6,196 bases of DNA from NCBI GenBank assembly GCA_003152255.1, contig PLZT01000150.1:1-6196 (forward strand). Direction: 5' to 3'. The position numbers and the translations under genes are program-made. The DNA comes from Methylocystaceae bacterium (GTDB taxonomy: Bacteria; Pseudomonadota; Alphaproteobacteria; Rhizobiales; Beijerinckiaceae). The notes beneath the pieces are model-generated. The model ran no database searches. It saw only the letters and a list, made by a program, of their open reading frames with translations, and had not been told where the DNA came from. Shown here one piece after another: positions 1 to 5,839 of the stretch (position 1 is the first letter of the stretch; each line of letters starts with the position of its first letter).

Positions 1-251
1 GCTCAATTGATGACAGGCCCTAGGCAAAAGCCGGCGCAGAAAGCGATGGCGGCGGCGAAATAGGCCGCGAAGGAAATAAGTCCGGATATCAATTCGGGCA
101 AGAGAATCAGGCTCCCGTCGCTGTGGCGGCGAGGAGGCTAACGAGCAGCGACGATGCCCGCAAGCCGCCGAAGTTCGCGCTCGGACAAACTCCGGCCATT
201 AAGCGGCGCTTTAGTTGCCCGGCCGGGGGCTTCTCCTGATGGCGCTCTCAT
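1..251. other. Upstream stretch without a convincing gene
   Basis: I see no gene here that I would defend. On the + strand, frame 1 is open from the window edge to a TAG at 61-63 and ends in a Lys/Ala-rich tail (KPAQKAMAAAK), so it could be the last 20 codons of a gene entering from the left. On the - strand, a short frame from a TTG at 101 to a TGA at 3-5 encodes 32 residues that are mostly hydrophobic (LISFAAYFAAAIAF), resembling one membrane helix; a GGGAG at 116-112 precedes it by 10 nt. A + frame 154-303 (49 codons) ends in TGA overlapping the ATG of the next gene, but its Pro/Ser/Arg-rich translation looks non-coding. These options cannot be separated without the flanking sequence. Confidence 0.4.
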
Positions 252-287
252 TGCGCCACCTCTCGCAAGTGCGCCACCTCTCGCAAG
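252..287. repeat. Perfect 18-bp tandem direct repeat, two copies
   Basis: The unit TGCGCCACCTCTCGCAAG occurs at 252-269 and again at 270-287 with no mismatch and no gap. Each unit starts with TGCG and carries CGCA near its end, so each copy also holds a short inverted repeat (TGCG-N8-CGCA). The pair ends 12 nt before the ATG of the EF-hand gene, so it lies in its 5' leader or promoter-proximal DNA. It could be a replication-slippage duplication or a doubled protein-binding site; the sequence does not decide between them. Confidence 0.9.
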
Positions 288-299
288 AAAGAAGCATCG

Positions 300-632
300 A
301 TGAAAAAATTTGGCCTTATTGGCGGCGCGCTGATTGTCGGCGTGGTCGGCGCCTTCGCCAGCGTCGCGAGCGCGCAGCAGGCGGCCCCCGCCGCTCCGAA
401 CGCGCCGCAAGGCGACGCCAGCAGACAGCAGCGCAATCCCGCTGAACGAGCGGCCCGGCTCGAACAGCGCTTCAAGGAAGCCGATAAGAAGGGCGACGGC
501 AAGTTGACGCTTGAGGAGGCGCAGGCGGGAATGCCGCGCGTCGCCAAGAATTTCGCCGAAATTGACAAGGATAAGAAGGGTTACGTCACCTTGGACGAGA
601 TTAAGGCCGCTCTGGCGGCGTCCGGCCGTTGA
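300..632 (+). CDS. Small exported EF-hand-like protein
   Basis: This encodes 110 aa. Residues 1-25 form a typical Sec signal peptide: MKK, a hydrophobic core (residues 5-20), then A-S-A with probable cleavage before Q26, so the mature protein is probably periplasmic or secreted. Residues 26-50 are a Gln/Ala/Pro-rich low-complexity segment. Two EF-hand-like loops follow: D62-E73 (DKKGDGKLTLEE) and D89-E100 (DKDKKGYVTLDE), each with the family's Asp at position 1, Gly at 6 and Glu at 12. Both are imperfect: position 3 of loop 1 is Lys and position 5 of loop 2 is Lys, where Asp, Asn or Ser normally binds calcium, so affinity may be weak. The specific role is unknown. The start is preceded only by an A-rich weak ribosome site (AAGAAAGAAG), but the signal peptide fixes it. 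It appears monocistronic, with a strong terminator 8 nt after the stop. Confidence 0.88.
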   Translation: MKKFGLIGGALIVGVVGAFASVASAQQAAPAAPNAPQGDASRQQRNPAERAARLEQRFKEADKKGDGKLTLEEAQAGMPRVAKNFAEIDKDKKGYVTLDEIKAALAASGR

Positions 633-639
633 TCGATTC

Positions 640-676
640 CGCCCGACGCTGCCTTTGGCGCGCGTCGGGCGTTTTT
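640..676 (+). terminator. Intrinsic terminator after the EF-hand gene
   Basis: A perfect 10-bp GC-rich stem is formed by 640-649 (CGCCCGACGC) and 662-671 (GCGTCGGGCG). The 12-nt loop itself contains a small GCC-TTT-GGC hairpin. Five T residues follow at 672-676. This separates the EF-hand gene from the methyltransferase gene downstream. Confidence 0.88.
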
Positions 677-742
677 GACCGAAAGCGGTCTCGCCGTTGC
701 AAAGCGGCGGCGGTCGTGGGAGACCACCCTTCGCCGTGATTG

Positions 743-763
743 GCGAACGCGCTCGGCGTTCGC
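743..763 (+). other. Stem-loop in the leader before the methyltransferase gene
   Basis: Perfect 8-bp arms GCGAACGC (743-750) and GCGTTCGC (756-763) enclose a 5-nt loop, 40 nt upstream of the ATG at 804. No T-run follows, so it does not look like a terminator. A second, wider inverted repeat (GGTCTC 687-692 with GAGACC 720-725) lies just upstream. No confident promoter was found in 677-803; a TTGACC at 675-680 lacks a good -10 partner. Confidence 0.5.
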
Positions 764-803
764 GGCGCGCGTTCTCAATTCTTTCCTTCAGACCAAAGGC
801 CTC

Positions 804-2108
804 ATGACCCCCGCCGCCCAAGTTTCCGCCGCCATCGAAATACTGCAAAAGATCGACGAGACCCGTCGCCCCGCGCCGGACGCGCTCAAGGAATGGGGAG
901 TGTCGCATCGTTTCGCGGGTTCGAAGGATCGCGCCGCCATCGCCTCGCTTGTTTACGACGCGCTCAGGAAGCGCGCCTCGGCGGCCTATGTCATGGGCGA
1001 GGAGACGCCGCGCGCGGTCATGCTTGGCGCGCTGCGCGAGGCGCGCGGTTACGACGTCGACGCGATTAGCGCGCTGTTCTCCGGCGAAGGCCATGCGAGC
1101 CCGCCGCTGACGGCGCAGGAACGCGAAAGACTGGAGACGGCGACTCTTTCAGGCGCCCCGGCGCACGTCCGCGGCGACTTTCCGCAATGGCTCGAGGCGC
1201 GGCTGGAGTCCGCGTTGGGCGAAGGCGCGGCCGAGGAGGGCGCGGCGCTTTCCGCCCGGGCGCCGCTCGACTTGCGCGTGAACATTCTCAAATGCTCGCG
1301 CGAGGAGGCGCTGGCCAAGCTGGAGCATTTGCATCCGGCGCCGACGCCGCTCTCGCCGCTGGGCTTGCGCATCATGCCCGGCGCCGACGGGCGCGGTCCC
1401 GCGCTCTCGGCGGAGCCAGCCTTTGTGAAGGGTCTTGTCGAGACTCAGGACGAAGGCTCGCAACTCGCCGCGCTGCTGTGCGGAGCCGCGCCCGGCGACC
1501 AGATTCTCGATCTTTGCGCCGGTGGCGGCGGCAAGACTCTGGCGCTCGCGGCGCAAACCCACAATCGCGGCCAGATTTACGCCTATGACGAAGACGGGCG
1601 CAGGCTAACGCCGATGTACGAGCGCTTGGAGCGCGCCGGCGCGCGCAACGTGCAGCTTCGCGCGCCGCGCGGAAAGCAGGACATTCTCGCCGATCTCGAA
1701 GCGCGCTGCGACATCGTGCTGATCGACGCGCCCTGCACCGGCACGGGAACCTGGCGGCGCCACCCCGACGCCAAATGGCGGCTCGCTCCCGGCGCGCTGG
1801 AACTGCGGCAAAAATCTCAGCGCCAATTGCTTGGGGACGCCGCGCGCTTCGTCAAGCCGGGCGGGCGCATCGTCTATGTGACCTGCTCGCTGTTGCGCGA
1901 GGAAAATGAGGACCAGATCGCGGAGTTCGCCGCGTCGGCGCCGGCGTTTTCGCCGCTGTCGGCGCAAGAGACCGCCGAGCGCGCCGGCCTGCCGGAGCTA
2001 GCCCGCTTCGCCTCGAAACTTGGCGTCGGCCTGCGCTTTTCGCCGCTGTCCTCGGGCACCGACGGGTTTTTCGTCGCGGCGCTGAAGAGAAGCGAGATCG
2101 CTTCGTAA
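804..2108 (+). CDS. RsmB/NOP-family RNA (cytosine-5) methyltransferase
   Basis: This encodes 434 aa and is predicted to transfer a methyl group from S-adenosylmethionine to C5 of a cytosine in RNA; relatives such as E. coli RsmB act on 16S rRNA. The N-terminal region (about 5-135) is helical and NusB-like, consistent with RNA binding. The Rossmann methyltransferase domain spans about 205-430: QDEGSQLAA (215-223), SAM motif [11 protein letters not shown] (236-245), motif [14 protein letters not shown] (308-319, Cys311), and motif VI TCS (360-362) with the predicted nucleophile Cys361. GTDGFFVA (418-425) is the usual C-terminal family motif. Both family cysteines are present, so it should be active. 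I chose ATG 804 because homology begins there and AAAGG lies 5 nt upstream; the frame extends back to a TTG at 675, but that lies inside the preceding terminator's T-run. guaA follows 85 nt downstream. The exact RNA target cannot be read from sequence, so I give no symbol. Confidence 0.93.
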   Translation: MTPAAQVSAAIEILQKIDETRRPAPDALKEWGVSHRFAGSKDRAAIASLVYDALRKRASAAYVMGEETPRAVMLGALREARGYDVDAISALFSGEGHASPPLTAQERERLETATLSGAPAHVRGDFPQWLEARLESALGEGAAEEGAALSARAPLDLRVNILKCSREEALAKLEHLHPAPTPLSPLGLRIMPGADGRGPALSAEPAFVKGLVETQDEGSQLAALLCGAAPGDQILDLCAGGGGKTLALAAQTHNRGQIYAYDEDGRRLTPMYERLERAGARNVQLRAPRGKQDILADLEARCDIVLIDAPCTGTGTWRRHPDAKWRLAPGALELRQKSQRQLLGDAARFVKPGGRIVYVTCSLLREENEDQIAEFAASAPAFSPLSAQETAERAGLPELARFASKLGVGLRFSPLSSGTDGFFVAALKRSEIAS

Positions 2109-2116
2109 CCGCTCAC

Positions 2117-2146
2117 TTGACGGGCGTCTTCGCGACGCCCTATGGA
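2117..2146 (+). promoter_or_regulatory. Candidate guaA promoter with palindromic spacer
   Basis: TTGACG (2117-2122, five of six matches to the -35 consensus) and TATGGA (2141-2146, a weak -10) are separated by 18 bp. The spacer is almost entirely a perfect inverted repeat, GGGCGTC (2122-2128) and GACGCCC (2134-2140), around TTCGC. It could be an operator for a dimeric repressor. As RNA read from upstream, it is a stable hairpin at the end of the methyltransferase transcript. No T-run follows, so a classical terminator is unlikely. A start near 2153 would give a guaA leader of about 40 nt. Confidence 0.4.
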
Positions 2147-2193
2147 CGCAGCCTTCCCTCACGGCAGGCGCAAGCCTTCACGGAAAACAGCCG

Positions 2194-3789
2194 ATGACCG
2201 CCGACTTCCATCACGAAATCGCCGACCGCCATGACAAGACGCTGATCGTCGATTTCGGCTCGCAGGTGACGCAGTTGATCGCGCGGCGCGTGCGCGAGGC
2301 CGGCGTCTATTGCGAGATCGCGCCGTTTCAAAGCGCGGAGAAGGCCTTCGCGGAGATCAGGCCCAAGGCGGTGATCCTCTCGGGCGGGCCGTGTTCCGTC
2401 ACCGAACCCGGATCGCCGCGCGCGCCGCGCGAGATTTTCGATTCCGGCGTCCCCGTGCTGGCCATCTGTTATGGCGAGCAGCTTTTGGCCGAACAACTCG
2501 GCGGCAAGGTCGAGGCCGGGCTTCACCGGGAATTCGGCCGCGCCGATGTCGAAATTCTTTTCCCAAGCCCGCTGTTCGACGGCGTATGGGAGCGCGGCCA
2601 CAAATATCCGGTGTGGATGAGTCATGGCGATCGCGTCACGCGCCTGCCGGAAGGCTTCAAAGCCATCGCGCAATCCGAGAACGCGCCGATGGCCGCCATC
2701 GCCGACGAGGCGCGGCGCTATTACGGCGTGCAGTTTCATCTCGAGGTCGCGCATACGCCGGACGGCGCGCGGCTAATTTCGAATTTCCTGCACAAGATCG
2801 CCGGGCTCAAATCCGACTGGACCATGGCGGCGTTCCGTCAGGAGGCCGTCGGGGCCATTCGTCGTCAAGTCGGCGACGGCCGCGTGCTGTGCGGACTATC
2901 GGGCGGCGTCGACAGCGCGGTCGCCGCCGTGCTGATTCATGAAGCGATCGGCGACGCGCTCACTTGCGTCTTCGTCGATCACGGCCTGCTGCGCCAGGGC
3001 GAGGCTTCGGAAGTGGTGACGCTGTTTCGCGACCACTATAATATTCCGCTGCATCATGTCGAGGCGCACGAGCTTTTCCTCGGCGCGCTGGAGGGCGTCG
3101 AGGACCCCGAGGTCAAGCGCAAGACGATCGGACGGCTGTTCGTCGAGACCTTCGAGGCGGAAGCAAAGAAGATCGCGCAAGACGGGCGCGGCGCGCCAAA
3201 ATTTTTGGCTCAGGGCACGCTTTACCCGGATGTGATCGAAAGCGTGTCGTTCAGCGGCGGCCCCTCGGTGACGATCAAATCGCATCACAACGTCGGCGGC
3301 TTACCAGAGCGCATGAACATGGCGCTGGTCGAACCCTTGCGCGAACTTTTCAAGGACGAAGTGCGCGCGTTGGGGCGCGAACTCGGGCTTCCCGAGGCCT
3401 TCGTCGGGCGCCATCCCTTTCCTGGGCCGGGCCTCGCGATTCGCTGTCCCGGCAAGATCACCCGCGAAAAACTAGAAATTCTGCGCAAGGCCGACGCGGT
3501 CTATCTCGACGAAATCCGCAAGGCGGGCCTTTACGACGACATCTGGCAGGCCTTCGCGGCGCTGCTGCCGGTGCGCAGCGTCGGCGTGATGGGCGACGGA
3601 CGCAGCTATGATTACGTTTTGGCGCTGCGCGCGGTGACCAGCACCGACGGCATGACGGCGGATTTCTTTCCCTTCGACATGAACTTTCTGGGCCGGGCGG
3701 CGACGCGGATCATCAATGAAGTGAAGGGCGTTAATCGCGTGGTCTATGACGTGACGTGCAAGCCGCCGGGGACGATTGAGTGGGAGTGA
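2194..3789 (+). CDS. guaA: GMP synthase (glutamine-hydrolysing)
   Basis: This encodes 531 aa, close to the usual 510-530. It converts XMP to GMP with ATP and glutamine, the last step of de novo guanine nucleotide synthesis in the cytoplasm. Domain 1 (about 16-202) is a class I glutamine amidotransferase with LIVDFGSQ (17-24), ILSGGP (61-66), the nucleophile Cys92 in AICYGEQ, WMSHGD (141-146), and His182/Glu184 completing the triad. Domain 2 is the ATP pyrophosphatase with P-loop SGGVDS (236-241). The C-terminal dimerisation domain carries PFPGPGLA (408-415) and the near-universal terminal KPPGTIEWE. Oddities: family consensus GICYG(M/Q)Q reads AICYGEQ here, and the Pro of the FHPEV signature is Leu (FHLEV). 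All catalytic residues remain, so function is expected. ATG 2194 gives the family-typical N terminus; its ribosome site (GGAAAA) is weak. vapC converges from the right, ending 66 nt after the guaA stop, and I see no convincing terminator in that gap. Confidence 0.98.
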   Translation: MTADFHHEIADRHDKTLIVDFGSQVTQLIARRVREAGVYCEIAPFQSAEKAFAEIRPKAVILSGGPCSVTEPGSPRAPREIFDSGVPVLAICYGEQLLAEQLGGKVEAGLHREFGRADVEILFPSPLFDGVWERGHKYPVWMSHGDRVTRLPEGFKAIAQSENAPMAAIADEARRYYGVQFHLEVAHTPDGARLISNFLHKIAGLKSDWTMAAFRQEAVGAIRRQVGDGRVLCGLSGGVDSAVAAVLIHEAIGDALTCVFVDHGLLRQGEASEVVTLFRDHYNIPLHHVEAHELFLGALEGVEDPEVKRKTIGRLFVETFEAEAKKIAQDGRGAPKFLAQGTLYPDVIESVSFSGGPSVTIKSHHNVGGLPERMNMALVEPLRELFKDEVRALGRELGLPEAFVGRHPFPGPGLAIRCPGKITREKLEILRKADAVYLDEIRKAGLYDDIWQAFAALLPVRSVGVMGDGRSYDYVLALRAVTSTDGMTADFFPFDMNFLGRAATRIINEVKGVNRVVYDVTCKPPGTIEWE

Positions 3790-3855
3790 TTTAGGGGCTC
3801 GCCGCTGGATGAAAGCGCAGAGTGGTTCTCCTGTCGATCTGACCGAACCGGCGTT

Positions 3856-4269
3856 TCAAGAACGCTCGCCCACTCGGAACGGATTGACGATACGCAGTCC
3901 CTCGCCCAACGCCATTCCGTCCTGCATGTCCTCCGACCACAACGTGTCGCAACCGGCGCGGAGCGCCGCGGCGGCGATCATGGCGTCGTAAATCGAGAGA
4001 TTGTAGCGCTCGGCCAGCGCCAATCCTGTCTCGTGCGTTTCGACCTCGACGGAATGGACGGTCAACAAGCCGCGCAACAGAGACAGAAACGTATGGGTTT
4101 CCTGCCACGACATCCGCATCTTGCGGCGAGCGACATTGGCAAGCTCGTTGAGGACCTGCACGCTGATCACGCCGCCCCTTCCTATAATCGCCTCCGCCCG
4201 CTCGGCCTTCGCCGGGTCGCCGGAAGCGATATAGACGAGAACATTCGTGTCGAAGAAACTACCGGGCAT
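3856..4269 (-). CDS. vapC: VapC-like PIN-domain toxin ribonuclease
   Basis: This encodes 137 aa, the normal size for a single PIN domain. VapC toxins are Mg2+-dependent RNases, usually cutting tRNA or rRNA, and are held inactive by their antitoxin. The acidic active-site residues are all in place: Asp7 (FFDTNVLVY), Glu42 (VLNELANV), Asp95 (YDAMIAAAA), and Glu113/Asp114 (WSEDMQDG). The toxin therefore looks intact, not decayed. I chose ATG 4269 over the frame's earlier Met at 4314 because the PIN fold begins immediately (MPGSFFDTN), a very strong GGAGGAGG lies just upstream, and the resulting 11-nt overlap with the antitoxin gene is typical of translationally coupled toxin-antitoxin pairs. It is convergent with guaA. 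Its RNA target cannot be inferred. The symbol is by family, not by proven orthology. Confidence 0.93.
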   Translation of the reverse strand: MPGSFFDTNVLVYIASGDPAKAERAEAIIGRGGVISVQVLNELANVARRKMRMSWQETHTFLSLLRGLLTVHSVEVETHETGLALAERYNLSIYDAMIAAAALRAGCDTLWSEDMQDGMALGEGLRIVNPFRVGERS

Positions 4270-4489
4270 TCGCCTCCTCCCGATCAAACTTGAAGTCGGG
4301 AGGAAGACGGCCACGGAAGGCGCGAAGCCGATTCAACAATTCCACGCGGCCGGGCTTGCGCGAGACCGAGAATTCCCGCGCGTCGGCGACATGGATTTCG
4401 ATCTCATCGCCCTCCTTGAGCTCCAGCGCCTCGACCACGGCGGCGGGAAGGCGGACGGCGAGGCTGTTGCCCCATTTGGCGACCTGCAT
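4259..4489 (-). CDS. vapB: AbrB/MazE-fold antitoxin of the VapBC pair
   Basis: This encodes 76 aa. Residues 3-32 (VAKWGNSLAVRLP, then ALELKEGDEIEI) are the classic swapped-hairpin AbrB/MazE/SpoVT DNA-binding fold, which dimerises and binds palindromes. The C-terminal part (about 48-76, including FKFDREEAN) is polar and probably the toxin-wrapping segment. Its role is to neutralise the PIN toxin and, with it, repress the operon. ATG 4489 has a good ribosome site (AGGAGA, 5 nt spacing). The gene comes first and overlaps vapC by 11 nt, the standard order that lets the antitoxin be made first. A perfect inverted repeat 15 nt upstream of the ATG is the likely autoregulatory operator. Confidence 0.93.
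   Translation of the reverse strand: MQVAKWGNSLAVRLPAAVVEALELKEGDEIEIHVADAREFSVSRKPGRVELLNRLRAFRGRLPPDFKFDREEANAR
4273..4280 (-). promoter_or_regulatory. Strong ribosome binding site that decides the vapC start
   Basis: On the - strand this reads GGAGGAGG, followed by CGA and the ATG at 4269. It lies inside the last codons of vapB, so vapC translation is probably coupled to that of the antitoxin. It supports the 4269 start over the in-frame ATG at 4314. Confidence 0.8.
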
Positions 4490-4503
4490 TCTCGTCTCCT
4501 CTG

Positions 4504-4529
4504 GATATACGTCGTTCAGTGCGTATATC
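4504..4529. promoter_or_regulatory. Perfect palindrome, probable VapB/VapBC operator
   Basis: GATATACG (4504-4511) and CGTATATC (4522-4529) form a perfect 8+8 bp inverted repeat with a 10-bp spacer, so half-site centres are 18 bp apart and lie on nearly the same DNA face. It lies between the vapB ribosome site and the candidate vapBC promoter, overlapping the latter's -10. AbrB/MazE-type antitoxins bind such AT-containing palindromes to autorepress. This is the most AT-rich patch of the intergenic region. Confidence 0.75.
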
Positions 4530-4556
4530 TATGATGGTTGGCGACTTAAGTGTCAA
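4526..4556 (-). promoter_or_regulatory. Candidate vapBC promoter
   Basis: On the - strand a perfect -35 consensus TTGACA (4556-4551) is followed 19 bp later by TAGATA (4531-4526); 18-bp spacing gives ATAGAT. The -10 overlaps the right arm of the inverted repeat at 4522-4529, so operator occupancy would block it. Spacing is longer than ideal, so the exact -10 is uncertain. Confidence 0.5.
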
Positions 4557-4587
4557 AACGGATGTCGGCAACTCTCCGAGGCCGCAC

Positions 4588-4616
4588 TTGCCCCGCGCCC
4601 GCTTCTGGCATATACA
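4588..4616 (+). promoter_or_regulatory. Candidate sigma70-type promoter of rpsB-tsf
   Basis: TTGCCC (4588-4593) and TATACA (4611-4616) are separated by exactly 17 bp, with four of six matches each. The surrounding GGCATATACACC resembles strong alphaproteobacterial promoters. Transcription would start near 4623 and give a leader of about 110 nt. It diverges from the vapBC promoter; the two -35 elements are about 31 bp apart. Confidence 0.65.
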
Positions 4617-4631
4617 CCGCGCCATCCCACA

Positions 4632-4722
4632 GGCGAAAGTCTCTGCGGCGTCTGCTTCAAGACGTCGTTCCGGTGGCCGATCCTTCGGCCTTCCAAGCGC
4701 TTTCGCCGAGGTCTAACCGGAG
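4632..4722 (+). promoter_or_regulatory. Structured rpsB 5' leader, candidate autoregulatory RNA
   Basis: Three helices can form together as a three-way junction. P1 pairs GGCGAAAG (4632-4639) with CTTTCGCC (4700-4707), 8 perfect bp. P2 pairs 4646-4653 with 4660-4667, 8 bp including one G-U, with a 6-nt loop. P3 pairs GGCCGA (4675-4680) with TCGGCC (4685-4690), 6 bp with a 4-nt loop. The strand joining P2 and P3, TTCCGG (4668-4673), is complementary (one G-U) to CCGGAG (4717-4722), which contains the rpsB Shine-Dalgarno, so a pseudoknot could hide it. Feedback by S2 on its own mRNA is known in E. coli; this fold is my reading and I do not recognise it as a named motif. Confidence 0.5.
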
Positions 4723-4732
4723 AAAAGACAAG

Positions 4733-5749
4733 ATGGCGCTTCCTGAATTCACCATGCGTGGCCTCCTCGAGGCCGGCGCTCATTTCGGCCACCAGTCGCA
4801 TCGCTGGAACCCGAAGATGGCGCCCTATATTTTCGGCGCTCGCAACAATATCCACATCATCGATCTCGCCCAGACCGTGCCGCTGCTGCACCAGGCGCTC
4901 AAGATCGTGTCGGACACGGTGGCCAAGGGCGGCCGCGTGCTGTTCGTCGGCACCAAGCGCCAGGCGCAGGACCAGATCGCCGACTCCGCCAAGCGCAGCG
5001 CGCAATATTTCATCAACTCCCGTTGGCTCGGCGGCACGCTGACCAATTGGAAGACGATTTCCGGCTCGATTAGCCGCCTGCGCAAGCTCGACGAAATGCT
5101 GAGCGCGGGCGCCTCGGGCATCACCAAGAAAGAGCGCCTGCTGCTCACAAGAGAGCGCGACAAGCTCGAGAAGGCGCTTGGCGGCATCAAGGACATGGGC
5201 GGCACGCCCGACCTGATTTTCGTCATCGACACCAATAAGGAAGCGCTGGCGATCAAGGAGGCCAATCGCCTCAAGATTCCCGTCGTCGCGATCCTTGATA
5301 CGAACTGCGACCCGGATGGCATAACGCATCCCATTCCGGCCAACGACGACGCGGGCCGCGCCATCGCGTTTTATTGCGATCTGATCGCGCGGGCGGCGAT
5401 CGACGGCATTTCGCGCAGCCAGGGCGCCGCGGGCATCGATTTTGGCGAGGCGGAAGCGCCGCCGGTCGAGCCGGCGCTTGAGACAGCCGAGGCCGTCTCC
5501 GGCGAGCCGCCGGTCGAAGCGTTCGAGCTTTTGTCGGCGCCGCGCGGCGCGCCCGACGATCTCGCCAAGCTTCCGGGCGTCGGCCCGCAGATCGTGAAGA
5601 AACTCAACGACGGCGGCGTCTTCCATTACTGGCAGCTCGCGGCGCTGACGCCGGCGGAGTCTGAAAAGCTCGACGCCGATTTGAAGCTCGGCGGCCGTAT
5701 CGCGCGCGACAAGTGGATCGAGCAGGCGCGCTCGCTCGCTTCGGCCTAA
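4733..5749 (+). CDS. rpsB: 30S ribosomal protein S2 with C-terminal HhH-like extension
   Basis: This encodes 338 aa, against about 240 for E. coli S2. Residues 1-232 are the S2 core: [11 protein letters not shown] (11-21), RWNPKM (24-29), IHIIDL (40-45), VGTKRQAQD (72-80), the [15 protein letters not shown] signature (92-106), [10 protein letters not shown] (161-170) and [19 protein letters not shown] (187-205). It sits on the 30S head-body junction and is needed for S1 binding in species that have S1. Residues 236-266 are an acidic Pro/Ala/Glu linker. Residues 275-338 hold a helix-hairpin-helix-like domain ([17 protein letters not shown], then HYWQLAALT) ending in a basic helix; such tails occur in S2 of related alphaproteobacteria. 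I chose ATG 4733 because homology begins at MALPEFTMR and GGAG lies 10 nt upstream. A frame back to GTG 4550 runs through the promoter and is not used. tsf follows after 178 nt. Confidence 0.98.
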   Translation: MALPEFTMRGLLEAGAHFGHQSHRWNPKMAPYIFGARNNIHIIDLAQTVPLLHQALKIVSDTVAKGGRVLFVGTKRQAQDQIADSAKRSAQYFINSRWLGGTLTNWKTISGSISRLRKLDEMLSAGASGITKKERLLLTRERDKLEKALGGIKDMGGTPDLIFVIDTNKEALAIKEANRLKIPVVAILDTNCDPDGITHPIPANDDAGRAIAFYCDLIARAAIDGISRSQGAAGIDFGEAEAPPVEPALETAEAVSGEPPVEAFELLSAPRGAPDDLAKLPGVGPQIVKKLNDGGVFHYWQLAALTPAESEKLDADLKLGGRIARDKWIEQARSLASA

Positions 5750-5790
5750 GCGCCGCCGCTTCCGGCGCCTTGGCGCCCAAGAAAATGATT

Positions 5791-5823
5791 GAGCGCCGGT
5801 CCAATTTGGGCCGGCGTTCTTTT
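5791..5823 (+). terminator. Intrinsic terminator or attenuator between rpsB and tsf
   Basis: A 12-bp stem (5791-5802 with 5808-5819, two G-U pairs) has a GC core of CGCCGG/CCGGCG, a 5-nt loop AATTT, and a TTTT tract (5820-5823). The T-tract is short, so partial read-through is likely. That would lower tsf expression relative to rpsB while keeping them on one transcript. Confidence 0.65.
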
Positions 5824-5839
5824 CAAGAAAGCTTCCGCC

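Noticed and set aside
154..303. 49-codon + strand frame whose TGA overlaps the EF-hand ATG (ATGA)
   Set aside because: It looks like translational coupling, but the translation is Pro/Ser/Arg-rich, includes the tandem repeat, and no ribosome site lies at a usable distance: AGGAGG at 132-137 is 16 nt from the ATG.
675..803. N-terminal extension of the methyltransferase from a TTG at 675
   Set aside because: The TTG lies in the T-run of the preceding terminator. The extra residues are Arg-rich and unlike the family, which begins at the ATG at 804.
138..1094. Long minus-strand open frame (318 codons)
   Set aside because: It runs antisense through the EF-hand gene, its terminator and the start of the methyltransferase. 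Its translation is Arg-rich, as GC-rich shadow frames are, with no recognisable domain.
3851..3865. GCGTT-TCAAG-AACGC hairpin between guaA and vapC as a bidirectional terminator
   Set aside because: The stem is only 5 bp, no T-run follows on either strand, and it includes the vapC stop codon.
4270..4314. Earlier ATG (4314) for vapC
   Set aside because: The added residues precede the PIN fold and lack a strong ribosome site; GGAGGAGG directly precedes ATG 4269.
4550..4732. N-terminal extension of S2 from a GTG at 4550
   Set aside because: The extra 61 codons run through the promoter and structured leader and show no S2 homology; the S2 core and the ribosome site place the start at 4733.
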